From Bacteroidota bacterium (GTDB taxonomy: Bacteria; Bacteroidota; Bacteroidia; Bacteroidales; WCHB1-69): 13,887 nucleotides of DNA. Location of the stretch: NCBI GenBank assembly GCA_023392945.1, contig JAEWNB010000152.1:1-13887 (forward strand), in the 5' to 3' direction. The position numbers and the translations under genes were made by a program. The notes under the pieces were generated by a model that saw only the letters and a program-made list of their open reading frames with translations, searched no databases and was not told the DNA's origin. Position 1 is the first letter of the stretch. Every line of letters starts with the position of its first letter. Below are positions 1-6,906 of this stretch, one piece after another.

Positions 1-1505
1 GGTTTGCCCTCTTCTCCCAAAATGTTCTTTTCAAGTCCTAATAGATTATTATAGTGTAAACTGTAAAAATCAGCAATGTTCTTCACCAACCCTTTTTCAA
101 AGAGCATTTCGACTTTCCCTTCACCAAGAGAGTCAATGTTCATGGCTTTACGGGAGATAAAATGCTCGAGTTTTCCTTTTATTTGTGGCGGACAATGGAG
201 TTCATTGGGACAATAGATGCCGGCTTCTCCTTCATTTTTAATTAAGGTAGTTCCGCATTGAGGACATTCGCTAATGAACCCGATTTTGGAGGAACCTGCT
301 TCTCTTTTTTCCAAATCAATGCCTACAATTTTGGGAATAATCTCTCCCCCTTTTTCAACAAAAAGGAAGTCGTTTTGATGGATATCATAGGTTGCGATAA
401 AGTCGTAGTTATTGAGGGTGGCTCTTTTGACAACAGTCCCCGAGAGTTGCACGGGTTTTAGATTGGCCACAGGAGTGACGATGCCGGTTCTGCCAACCTG
501 AAAATCGACACTCAGCAGTTGGGTGGAGACTCTTTCTGCTTTAAATTTATATGCAATTGCCCAGCGAGGATTTTTGGCGGTAAATCCGATTTGCTGCTGT
601 TGCGTTAAGGAGTTAACTTTAATAACAATTCCGTCAATATCAAAGGGAAGTGATTTTCTTTTGATGTCCCACTCTTTTATGAAAGCGAAGACCTCTTGAA
701 TGGAGGAAGCTTTGGAGATGACATCCAACGGGCGGAAGCCCCATTGGGCGAGTAATTTAAGTCGGTCATAATGATGTTGAGAGGGCAAATTCTCTCCGAT
801 CAGAAAATAGAGTCTGCTATCGAGGCCGCGTTTGGCCACTTCGGTCGATTCCTGAAGTTTGAGGCTTCCGGAAGCAGCATTGCGTGGGTTGGCAAAGGGC
901 GCTTCTCCAATCTCTTCTCTTTCACGATTGAGGGTCTCAAACTGTTGGTGAGATAGGATGATTTCGCCCCTGACTTCAAAGCGGGAGGGATACTGGCCTT
1001 GCAATTTCAAGGGGATGGACTTAATGGTTTTTACATTGGCAGTAACATCATCGCCCTGAAGGCCATCGCCTCTTGTAAGAGCCTGAACCAGCAGACCGTT
1101 TTCGTAAAGGAGGCTGATGGCAACTCCGTCATATTTAAGTTCACACACATATTCTACCGGTTCATGAACAAGGGAGTGAATACGGTTGTCGAATTCGGTC
1201 AGCTCCTGAGTGGAGTATGTGTTTCCCAAGGATAGCATCGGATAACGGTGTTTCACCGTCTTAAAATTTTTAGTTACCGTCCCTCCTACTCTATGTGTTG
1301 GACTTTCCGGGAGAATCAGTTCGGGATATTGTTTTTCAAGGGCTATGAGCTTTTCCAGCAGTAAATCAAAATCATAATCGCTGATAGTGGGATTGTCTAA
1401 TATGTAATATTGATAATTATGAAAATTGATCTGGTCGGAGAGCGTTTTCATCTCTTCTTTAATGCGTTGGTTAGCATTACCGGAATTTAGCAACTCATTT
1501 TCCAT
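1..1505 (-). CDS. ligA: NAD-dependent DNA ligase LigA, C-terminal part outside the window
   Basis: LigA seals nicks in duplex DNA using NAD+, in replication and repair. Translating the minus strand from the ATG at 1503-1505 gives 501 residues before the left edge; the family is about 670 residues, so the distal helix-hairpin-helix and BRCT regions are missing here. Visible in order: the NAD-binding Ia domain with a YYILDNPTISDYDFD segment near residue 30; the adenylation motif ELKYDG with catalytic Lys124; the OB-fold region; a four-cysteine zinc finger (Cys414, Cys417, Cys432, Cys438), spaced as in E. coli LigA; and the start of the HhH region (SRKAMNIDSLGEGKVE). No frameshift is seen. A TATATTTG box lies 24 nt upstream of the ATG. 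A start at Met19 (MKTLSDQ) is possible, but MENELLNSG is the first ATG in frame. Confidence 0.96.
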   Translation of the reverse strand, partial: MENELLNSGNANQRIKEEMKTLSDQINFHNYQYYILDNPTISDYDFDLLLEKLIALEKQYPELILPESPTHRVGGTVTKNFKTVKHRYPMLSLGNTYSTQELTEFDNRIHSLVHEPVEYVCELKYDGVAISLLYENGLLVQALTRGDGLQGDDVTANVKTIKSIPLKLQGQYPSRFEVRGEIILSHQQFETLNREREEIGEAPFANPRNAASGSLKLQESTEVAKRGLDSRLYFLIGENLPSQHHYDRLKLLAQWGFRPLDVISKASSIQEVFAFIKEWDIKRKSLPFDIDGIVIKVNSLTQQQQIGFTAKNPRWAIAYKFKAERVSTQLLSVDFQVGRTGIVTPVANLKPVQLSGTVVKRATLNNYDFIATYDIHQNDFLFVEKGGEIIPKIVGIDLEKREAGSSKIGFISECPQCGTTLIKNEGEAGIYCPNELHCPPQIKGKLEHFISRKAMNIDSLGEGKVEMLFEKGLVKNIADFYSLHYNNLLGLEKNILGEEGK

Positions 1506-1528
1506 CCTGAGGGATTTAATTAGATGGG

Positions 1529-1536
1529 CAAATATA
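1529..1536 (-). promoter_or_regulatory. Candidate -7 box of the ligA promoter
   Basis: On the minus strand this reads TATATTTG, an exact match to the Bacteroidota -7 consensus TAnnTTTG. It lies 24 nt upstream of the ligA ATG. The expected -33 position is T-rich but has no clean TTTG, so the call rests on the -7 box and its position. Confidence 0.4.
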
Positions 1537-1596
1537 CGGGACTTTTTTGAAAACGAAATTTATTTTCAAAAAAAGAGTTGGAAGATATGGCACGTA

Positions 1597-2274
1597 TCAG
1601 TCGCTCTTGGGATTTTCTTCCCAATATTTATCTTCTTCGGACAATTCATCCTCCATTTCTTCTTCTTTTTCATCCAAAAAGTACTCTTTTTTGCGAGGAC
1701 CATCGTGTCTGTAGAAGACGGCAAGGATGATGCCGGTGATGGCTCCTGCAAGATGTCCTTCCCAAGAGATCTGCTTTCCGGGAAATAGTACGGGAAAGAA
1801 CCCCCAGACGAGGCTTCCGTATAAGAAAATGATAATGAGGGTGTAGGCAAGCAATTTGGTTTCCATCTTAATCAAGGAGATAGTTACCATGAAAAAGGCA
1901 AGGGCATAGACTATTCCACTGGCTCCGATATGGAGACCACCCTCTCCGATTACCCAAGTGAGAATGCCACTGCTAATCCAGGTCATCAGCAGGATGGACA
2001 AGGCTTTTCCTTCAAAAAAATAAAAGATTCCGAAGGAGAGCAAAAATAACGGTAATGAATTGGAGACAAGATGAGTATAATCACCGTGGAGGAAAGGCAT
2101 GGTGAAAATCCCGATTAATCCTTTCAGGGTTCTGGGTCTGAGACCATATTCATAAAATTGCAGAGAAAAAACATCGTTTACAACAAAGGCAAGCCAGATG
2201 AGTAATACTATAATGAAAGATTTTGAAAGGGAGATAAAAAATTTATTCTTCTCAAGATTGTAATCGTTTTCCAT
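1597..2274 (-). CDS. Rhomboid-family intramembrane serine protease
   Basis: Rhomboids cleave transmembrane substrates inside the lipid bilayer. This 225-residue protein has about six hydrophobic segments between residues 18 and 188. The catalytic dyad is visible: Ser119 in GASG on one membrane helix and His174 in the GHLAGAITG helix. The HGDYTHLVSNS segment (His63, His68, Asn72) matches the conserved H..H..N region before the active serine. The last 35 residues are a very acidic, soluble tail (DEKEEEMEDELSEEDKYWEE), probably cytoplasmic. The gene lies between ligA and the DUF1697 gene on the same strand, with 91 nt to ligA. A TATCTTTG box sits 24 nt upstream of its ATG, so it probably has its own promoter. 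The substrate cannot be told from sequence. Confidence 0.93.
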   Translation of the reverse strand: MENDYNLEKNKFFISLSKSFIIVLLIWLAFVVNDVFSLQFYEYGLRPRTLKGLIGIFTMPFLHGDYTHLVSNSLPLFLLSFGIFYFFEGKALSILLMTWISSGILTWVIGEGGLHIGASGIVYALAFFMVTISLIKMETKLLAYTLIIIFLYGSLVWGFFPVLFPGKQISWEGHLAGAITGIILAVFYRHDGPRKKEYFLDEKEEEMEDELSEEDKYWEENPKSD

Positions 2275-2297
2275 CGGTCGTGACAGTAAAATTTCAG

Positions 2298-2305
2298 CAA
2301 AGATA
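2298..2305 (-). promoter_or_regulatory. Candidate -7 box of the rhomboid gene promoter
   Basis: The minus strand reads TATCTTTG, matching TAnnTTTG, 24 nt before the rhomboid ATG. The -33 region has only a T-run, so this is suggestive rather than firm. Confidence 0.4.
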
Positions 2306-2337
2306 CGTTTTCTTAATTAAAAAGTGGCTGCGGTTTG

Positions 2338-2886
2338 TTATGATAGTTTATTCTGATTAGTCATTATTTCATGAAGTTTACGAACCGTATTGACATTTCT
2401 GATTGTAATATTCTTATACAATTTCGTTCCGATCAGTTTCATGATCCCACTTTGGTTGTAGTTTTCACCTTCCAGGTTCCACACTATGGCTCCGGGTATA
2501 TACAGTACCTTATCTACCGGATTGATTGGCAAGAGCTTTATGACATCGGGAGTATCATATTCTTCCCATAAAAACATCACATCTGTTCTCATCTTATCAT
2601 TTTTCAACCATCCGGCAGGTATTTTCCGACACAGATTGTCAAAATTCTCCAGGTCGCGTATCAGTACTTTAATCTCCAATTGAAAATCTTGCTTAATCGC
2701 TTTTTCAATTTCAGCCGCCATTATAGCTATTTCTTTGGAGGGTTCTTCAAAAACCACATTTCCCGAATTAATATAGGTGACAACATTCTTAAATCCAAGC
2801 ATTTCAAAGGTGGTCGCCAATTTCTTCATATCGACTTTGTTTTTACCACCCACATTGATACCTCTAAAAAGTGCAACGTATATCAT
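2338..2886 (-). CDS. DUF1697 family protein of unknown function
   Basis: This 182-residue soluble protein is recognisable as DUF1697. The N-terminus MIYVALFRGINVGGKNKVDM (residues 1-20), the TYINSGNVVFE segment near residue 37, and the C-terminal TIRNVNTVRKLHEIM block are the family's hallmark stretches, and the length is typical. No catalytic residues are known to me, and no signal peptide or membrane segment is seen. It lies 63 nt before the rhomboid gene on the same strand and 129 nt after the end of the hsdS portion, with the palindromic repeats in that gap. I see no strong -7 box directly upstream. The biochemical role is unknown. Confidence 0.9.
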   Translation of the reverse strand: MIYVALFRGINVGGKNKVDMKKLATTFEMLGFKNVVTYINSGNVVFEEPSKEIAIMAAEIEKAIKQDFQLEIKVLIRDLENFDNLCRKIPAGWLKNDKMRTDVMFLWEEYDTPDVIKLLPINPVDKVLYIPGAIVWNLEGENYNQSGIMKLIGTKLYKNITIRNVNTVRKLHEIMTNQNKLS

Positions 2887-2918
2887 GATTTTATTTTGTG
2901 TTTATCCACATTCCCCGT

Positions 2919-2946
2919 GTACAGACGCCCAATTTGGGCGTCTATT
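2919..2946. repeat. Diverged copy of the GTAGAGACGC palindrome family
   Basis: A core of GACGCCCAATTTGGGCGTC is a perfect palindrome, flanked by decayed outer arms (GTACA instead of GTAGA on the left, TATTC on the right). Both this copy and the one at 2972 are preceded by ATTCCCCGT, so the pair probably arose by local duplication. It lies in the gap between the hsdS stop and the DUF1697 gene and could fold as a transcript hairpin. Confidence 0.75.
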
Positions 2947-2971
2947 CCACATCTATCCAATATTCCCCGTC

Positions 2972-3000
2972 GTAGAGACGCCCAAATTGGGCGTCTCTAC
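2972..3000. repeat. GTAGAGACGC palindrome, CCCAAATTGGG-core variant
   Basis: A 29-nt near-perfect palindrome has the same outer arms (GTAGAGACGC and GCGTCTCTAC) as the copies inside the operon genes, but with a CCAAATTGG centre in place of AATGCATT. It starts 16 nt downstream of the hsdS stop. On the minus strand it would form a strong hairpin, but no T-run follows, so a terminator role is possible and unproven. Conservation of the outer arm with a variable centre suggests a repeat family rather than a chance hairpin. Confidence 0.85.
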
Positions 3001-3015
3001 AATGCCAATTATCGT

Positions 3016-4131
3016 CTATTCACCCCAAACCTTTGCAATTCTATCCTTTATTTTTTGTTCGAAAATTTCTATTAATTGTTTGTTTGCATTAACCAATTCC
3101 TGTTCTTTTTCAATGCGGGAAACGATTTGGCGCTGAATATTTATCGTGGGAATAGAGATTTTCAATTCTTTTATTAGCTTAGAGTTAAGATTACTTTGGT
3201 TTCCGCCTCTGGCATCACTTATTTTTCTTAAATGTTCATACAAACCTTGTAATTGGTAAAACAAAAATTGAATATCCAATTTTTTATTATCAGGTAAAAT
3301 TGCCGAAACAGCTTGATTAATTGCTGCATTAATTTTTAATATTGCTACCCTTCCTCTTGTCACTCCTTGACCATACATTGCCATTAAGATAGTGTCAGAA
3401 GGAATTATTCTTGCAGACGAATTTTCTAAACCTTCTTGAGAAATGAATTCGTCAGCTTCAAAAATATAATTGAAAAAAATTTGCCCTGTTTTTATATATG
3501 GAATATTTCCATTCCAATATTTTGGATTTTCCCTATCAGGTGTGCCGCCAGATTTAACATCGCAAACCTCTCCCAGCTCCACCATTTCCCATTTTGCGTC
3601 AATATCAATTTTGGGTTTGTAGTTTTCGACTATCATTTTTGCCCCATCAATTATTTTTTGGTAGGTTTCTATTTCAGCTACTATTTCTTCTTGGATGGAG
3701 ATTGGGGGAAGGGGGATTTGGATTTGTGAATATTGAGAAATCCAATATCTTTTATGGTCAGAACTATCAAATTTAATATGTTGCATCAAGTAATAGAGAA
3801 AAGTAATATTCGCCCTTTCATTATTTGCTTTTAAGATTTTCATAGCGGAAGACTTAACCTTAAAACGGAAATTTACATATTGAGTAGCTGTTGTAAAATC
3901 ATCAAAAATTATAACAGGAAGGGGATTATTATAAATGCCATTCTCCTCGTTTGTATAACCAAGTATAAATGACTTCCCTGCTGTTAACACAGGAGTTTTA
4001 AATAAGTCATTATAATCTTCACTTTCCACAATATAATTGGTTGGTTGTTCATATTCTAGAACATCCTCTAATTTTACCTTTTCAAATTCGGAATTAAAAG
4101 AATCAATAACGATATATCTGCTTCCGCTCAA
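3016..4131 (-). CDS. hsdS: Type I restriction specificity (S) portion, cut off from its methylase by IS66
   Basis: HsdS recognises the split DNA target of a type I restriction-modification complex. Two target-recognition halves are visible. The first (from KVKLEDVLEY) ends at SQIQIPLPPISIQEEIVAEIETY followed by a helical spacer; the second (from KWEMVELGEVCDVKSGGTP) ends at ELKISIPTINIQRQIVSRIEKE and a closing helix. Both halves look complete. The listed start is a TTG; the frame is in fact open upstream to 4440, just after the tnpC stop, with no ATG in that stretch. The segment NGDYNLSGSRY at the start is what normally closes an HsdM protein. Removing the IS66 element joins this frame to hsdM without a shift, so this is the 3' part of an M-S fusion gene. 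It is probably poorly translated now. Confidence 0.88.
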   Translation of the reverse strand: MSGSRYIVIDSFNSEFEKVKLEDVLEYEQPTNYIVESEDYNDLFKTPVLTAGKSFILGYTNEENGIYNNPLPVIIFDDFTTATQYVNFRFKVKSSAMKILKANNERANITFLYYLMQHIKFDSSDHKRYWISQYSQIQIPLPPISIQEEIVAEIETYQKIIDGAKMIVENYKPKIDIDAKWEMVELGEVCDVKSGGTPDRENPKYWNGNIPYIKTGQIFFNYIFEADEFISQEGLENSSARIIPSDTILMAMYGQGVTRGRVAILKINAAINQAVSAILPDNKKLDIQFLFYQLQGLYEHLRKISDARGGNQSNLNSKLIKELKISIPTINIQRQIVSRIEKEQELVNANKQLIEIFEQKIKDRIAKVWGE

Positions 4132-4174
4132 ATTATAATCCCCGTTTTTGGCAATTTCTGATTTGGGAACGGTT

Positions 4175-4339
4175 TGGGCGATGGTTGTTTGTTGTTGGGG
4201 TGCTATGGTTATTTGTGGTTCGGATGCGATGTTTATTTGTGGTTGGGGTGCGATGATGGTTGGGGTGGTAATGGATGGTTGTGACGCAATGATGGGTTGT
4301 TGTTGGGACGCAATGATGTTTTTTTGTAGAGACGCAATG
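4175..4339. repeat. 24-nt minisatellite encoding an 8-residue Ile-Ala-Gln-rich linker
   Basis: About six and a half imperfect 24-nt units run from 4175 into the palindrome at 4326-4353 (unit starts near 4175, 4199, 4223, 4247, 4283, 4307 and 4331, with a 12-nt half unit at 4271). The last three units begin with exactly GACGCAATG, which is also the palindrome's arm. On the coding strand they give octapeptides such as IASQQQPI, IAPQPQIN and IASEPQIT in the linker between the methylase and specificity parts. Confidence 0.85.
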
Positions 4340-4353
4340 CATTGCGTCTCTAC
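4326..4353. repeat. GTAGAGACGC palindrome, perfect copy in the M-S linker
   Basis: A 28-nt perfect palindrome has arms GTAGAGACGC and GCGTCTCTAC around AATGCATT. In the restored M-S frame it is translated as VETQCIASL. It forms the end of the adjoining 24-nt repeat array. Confidence 0.95.
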
Positions 4354-4402
4354 GGGTTCGTCAATAACGGATTCGTCAACGTTAATTCCGCCATCAACGA
4401 TC

Positions 4403-4410
4403 TCATCAAC
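4403..4410. repeat. IS66 target-site duplication, left copy
   Basis: TCATCAAC directly abuts the left end of the IS66 element and is repeated exactly at 6930-6937. Eight base pairs is the usual duplication length for IS66. Confidence 0.95.
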
Positions 4411-4440
4411 GTATCCACCCCACCAACTCCATATTGGAAA

Positions 4441-6216
4441 TTAATCCAATAAAGATTTGTCAAAGAATTGAGGAAGTAAATTATGAAGTTCAGAGATTTT
4501 GTAGTCGTTAATATGTTCAATGACATAAACCAACCATTTTTTAGGATTGAGGTCATGTTTTTTACAGGTAGCAAAAAAGCTGTAATACATGGCAATATCT
4601 TCTGCTGCGTCATGAGAGCCGGCAAACAGATAGTTTTTTCTCCCCAATGCTAAAGGCCGAATGGCATTTTCTATAAGATTATTGTCAATTAACAAATAGC
4701 CGTCCTTTAAATAATTGAGTAAGGAATCCCATCTTTCAAGGCAATAAGCAAAAGCTTTTCCTATCGGACTTTTGGGAAGCACTTTTTTTTTGTTTTCTGC
4801 AATATATTTTCCTATTTTATTCAATACGGGCAGGGCTTCATTAAGCCGAAGTTCATACAAGGCTACATTAGAAAGATTTTCATCCCGAGCTTTTTGCTCT
4901 ATGGCATATAATTCTTGGATCAGCAATAAGACTGTAGTTGCAAGAACTTTGTCATTACCCAGTGCTTTTTCAAAATATCGGCGGGCATGTGCCCAACAAC
5001 TTAAATGGGTAATATTCTGATGATGATTATAGTGATCATAAACCACATATCCATCTGTTTGCAGGTAGCCTTTAAAATTTGTCAAATTCTTTTTAGGAGC
5101 CTCTTGTCCACGTCCCTTATTGTATTCGAAAAAGAGTGCACCTTGCATCACCGAATGATATACCCACATATAGCCCCGATGCGTTGCGCCGGGTTTATCC
5201 CTGTCCAAGACCGGTATGGGCGATTCATCAACTTGTAAATAACCTGTTTCTAAAACGTATGCTTTTAACACCCCATACAATGGTCGGAGCAGTTGAGAGG
5301 TCAACTTTAGCCATGATTCCATGGTGGAAGATTTAATATGTATATCTTCTCTGATAAATCGCTGCAATTGACGATAAATCGGCAGATGATCCACAAATTT
5401 GTTTATCACAATCTCAGATAATAAATTACTTCCTGCCATACATTTGGCTATAGGACGTTGTAATTCTGCAATCACTTGGCGTTGAATACCACATTCATCT
5501 TCTTGGGTAATATATTTGCGACGAATATAACGTTTCTTATAGAAAATGGCGGGTTTGTATTCCAATTCTTCGGTAATTTCATCTCCGATATAAGTCATTC
5601 CATTGGTATCTTCTTCCGGTTCAAGAATAATTTCTTCTACAGGTAAATGTTCCGGCAATTTTTCTCTTCCGGAATGCTGCTTTCTCTCTTTACTGCGTTC
5701 ATAAGTGATTTTCTCTTTTTCCGATTCTATATACTCTTTTACCTTTTCTGCTTCAACTTCAAACGGGATGGTCAACTGTTCCGGATTTTCATTACTAACA
5801 AAACGTTCTCGCTTACTGCCGAAAAGCATCCTCTTTAACTGTGCTATCTGATAGACATAATATTCATTCTTGATTGTCAATTCTTCATTCTTTTCGGATA
5901 GTTCTTCATTCTTTTCGGATAGTTCTTCATTTTTTCCAGATAGTTCTTCATTTTTTCCAGATAGTTCTTCATTCTTTCCGGATAGTTCTTCATTCTTTCC
6001 AGATAGTTCTTCATTGTGATTAATTAAATTTTCTTTATCTATAACCAGCTCTTTCATTGCAGAGGAGAGCTCTTCATTTTTTAATAAGAGTTGAGAAATA
6101 ATCCGATCTTTTTCCGAAATGTTTTTTTCACTTTCGGAATCGAAAATCAAATTATTCTCTGTTCTGTTTTCTGCTTTTCTCATGTGACAAATATACGAAA
6201 AATCCTTATATATCAA
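4441..6216 (-). CDS. tnpC: IS66 transposase TnpC (DDE)
   Basis: This is the catalytic transposase of the IS66 element, 591 residues from the first ATG; Met12 (MRKAENR, at 6183) is an equally good start. In order: an N-terminal coiled coil (about 35-130) with a tandem heptad repeat; a helix-turn-helix/zinc-finger region (about 130-260); and the DDE core with Asp330 (VDES), Asp388 (TDGY) and Glu516 (LIENAIRP). The conserved CWAHARRYF block is at 407-415. The stop TAA at 4441 lies just inside the terminal repeat and in the same frame as the downstream hsdS portion. Length and motifs are normal; the expanded heptad repeat is the only oddity. Confidence 0.96.
   Translation of the reverse strand: MIYKDFSYICHMRKAENRTENNLIFDSESEKNISEKDRIISQLLLKNEELSSAMKELVIDKENLINHNEELSGKNEELSGKNEELSGKNEELSGKNEELSEKNEELSEKNEELTIKNEYYVYQIAQLKRMLFGSKRERFVSNENPEQLTIPFEVEAEKVKEYIESEKEKITYERSKERKQHSGREKLPEHLPVEEIILEPEEDTNGMTYIGDEITEELEYKPAIFYKKRYIRRKYITQEDECGIQRQVIAELQRPIAKCMAGSNLLSEIVINKFVDHLPIYRQLQRFIREDIHIKSSTMESWLKLTSQLLRPLYGVLKAYVLETGYLQVDESPIPVLDRDKPGATHRGYMWVYHSVMQGALFFEYNKGRGQEAPKKNLTNFKGYLQTDGYVVYDHYNHHQNITHLSCWAHARRYFEKALGNDKVLATTVLLLIQELYAIEQKARDENLSNVALYELRLNEALPVLNKIGKYIAENKKKVLPKSPIGKAFAYCLERWDSLLNYLKDGYLLIDNNLIENAIRPLALGRKNYLFAGSHDAAEDIAMYYSFFATCKKHDLNPKKWLVYVIEHINDYKISELHNLLPQFFDKSLLD
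5866..6018. repeat. 21-nt tandem repeat inside tnpC
   Basis: About seven near-identical 21-nt units encode KNEELSG or KNEELSE heptads (residues 67-117). The units differ by one or two bases. The heptads lengthen the leucine/glutamate coiled coil usual at the TnpC N-terminus; unit number could change by slippage without shifting the frame. Confidence 0.9.
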
Positions 6217-6245
6217 GCTTTTTCAATATAGATAATCACAAAAAA

Positions 6246-6593
6246 TCAATTTATTTTAAACCGTTTTCCTTTCTTCATATCCTGATAAGAAAGTCCTTCT
6301 AAAAGCATTATTACCTCCTCTCTTGTCATTTCTTCGGAGGGCTCTTGAACTATAGTACGATATGGATATACTCCTTTTTCCAATCGCTTATAATACAAGG
6401 CAAAACCATCTCCATCCCAATATAAAAGCTTTATATGGCTTCTTCTTTTATTGATAAAGATGAATACGCCTCCCGTTATCGGATTTTTTTGCATAAAATT
6501 CCGCACGATTCCCGCTAAACCATCAAAACTATTTCGAATATCAACCGCTCTTGTACAGATATAATAATGTACATTGCTGCTAAATAATAACAT
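6246..6593 (-). CDS. tnpB: IS66 accessory protein TnpB
   Basis: This 115-residue protein of the IS66 Orf2 type is needed for transposition alongside TnpA and TnpC; its exact role is not settled. Family landmarks are visible: RNSFDGLAGIVR near residue 21, GGVFIFINKRRSHIKLLYWDGDGFALYYKRLEKG at about 41-74, and a short C-terminal helix. It starts 4 nt after the tnpA stop and ends 29 nt before tnpC, so the three are surely co-transcribed. Confidence 0.95.
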   Translation of the reverse strand: MLLFSSNVHYYICTRAVDIRNSFDGLAGIVRNFMQKNPITGGVFIFINKRRSHIKLLYWDGDGFALYYKRLEKGVYPYRTIVQEPSEEMTREEVIMLLEGLSYQDMKKGKRFKIN

Positions 6594-6597
6594 CTTT

Positions 6598-6861
6598 TCA
6601 ATAAATTTTAATTTGAACCCCGTTCGCTAAAGTCATTTCTATCTGTGCTTGTCGAACTTTTGGGCAACCCATGTTTTTAGGATGAATCTCTATGAAATCT
6701 TCTTCACTTAAAGAATTATCGTGGGTCTGTTTGTACATATTACACCAGTATCGAAATGAATAGACCGATAATTGATGCTCTTCTGCAAATTGTTTCTTCG
6801 TTAAATTTGTTTGTTGCCATTGTTCTACATATTCAAACATCATACTTTGGTTATTTCCCAT
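6598..6861 (-). CDS. tnpA: IS66 accessory protein TnpA
   Basis: This 87-residue protein is the small first gene of IS66 elements. A helix-turn-helix-like N-terminus (TKKQFAEEHQLSVYSFRYW, about 21-39) suggests DNA binding, and the C-terminal IEMTLANGVQIKIY strand is typical of the family. A well-spaced promoter lies 15 nt upstream, with its -33 part inside the terminal repeat. Confidence 0.93.
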   Translation of the reverse strand: MGNNQSMMFEYVEQWQQTNLTKKQFAEEHQLSVYSFRYWCNMYKQTHDNSLSEEDFIEIHPKNMGCPKVRQAQIEMTLANGVQIKIY

Positions 6862-6875
6862 CTTTATTTTTTTTG

Positions 6876-6906
6876 CAAAAATAAACTCCTCTATTTTACA
6901 TTACAA
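6876..6906 (-). promoter_or_regulatory. Candidate IS66 promoter, TTG-N20-TATTTTTG
   Basis: On the minus strand TTG at the -33 position is followed after 20 nt by TATTTTTG (6876-6883), matching the Bacteroidota -33/-7 layout. The TTG lies within the terminal inverted repeat. This would drive tnpABC. Confidence 0.5.

Noticed and set aside
2972..3000. Palindrome as a rho-independent terminator for hsdS
   Set aside because: The stem is strong but no T-run follows on the minus strand, and the same element occurs inside genes, so a repeat family explains it better.
4350..4625. Open minus-strand frame running across the IS66 left end into the linker
   Set aside because: It overlaps the well-supported tnpC gene in another frame, has low-complexity content and matches no family.
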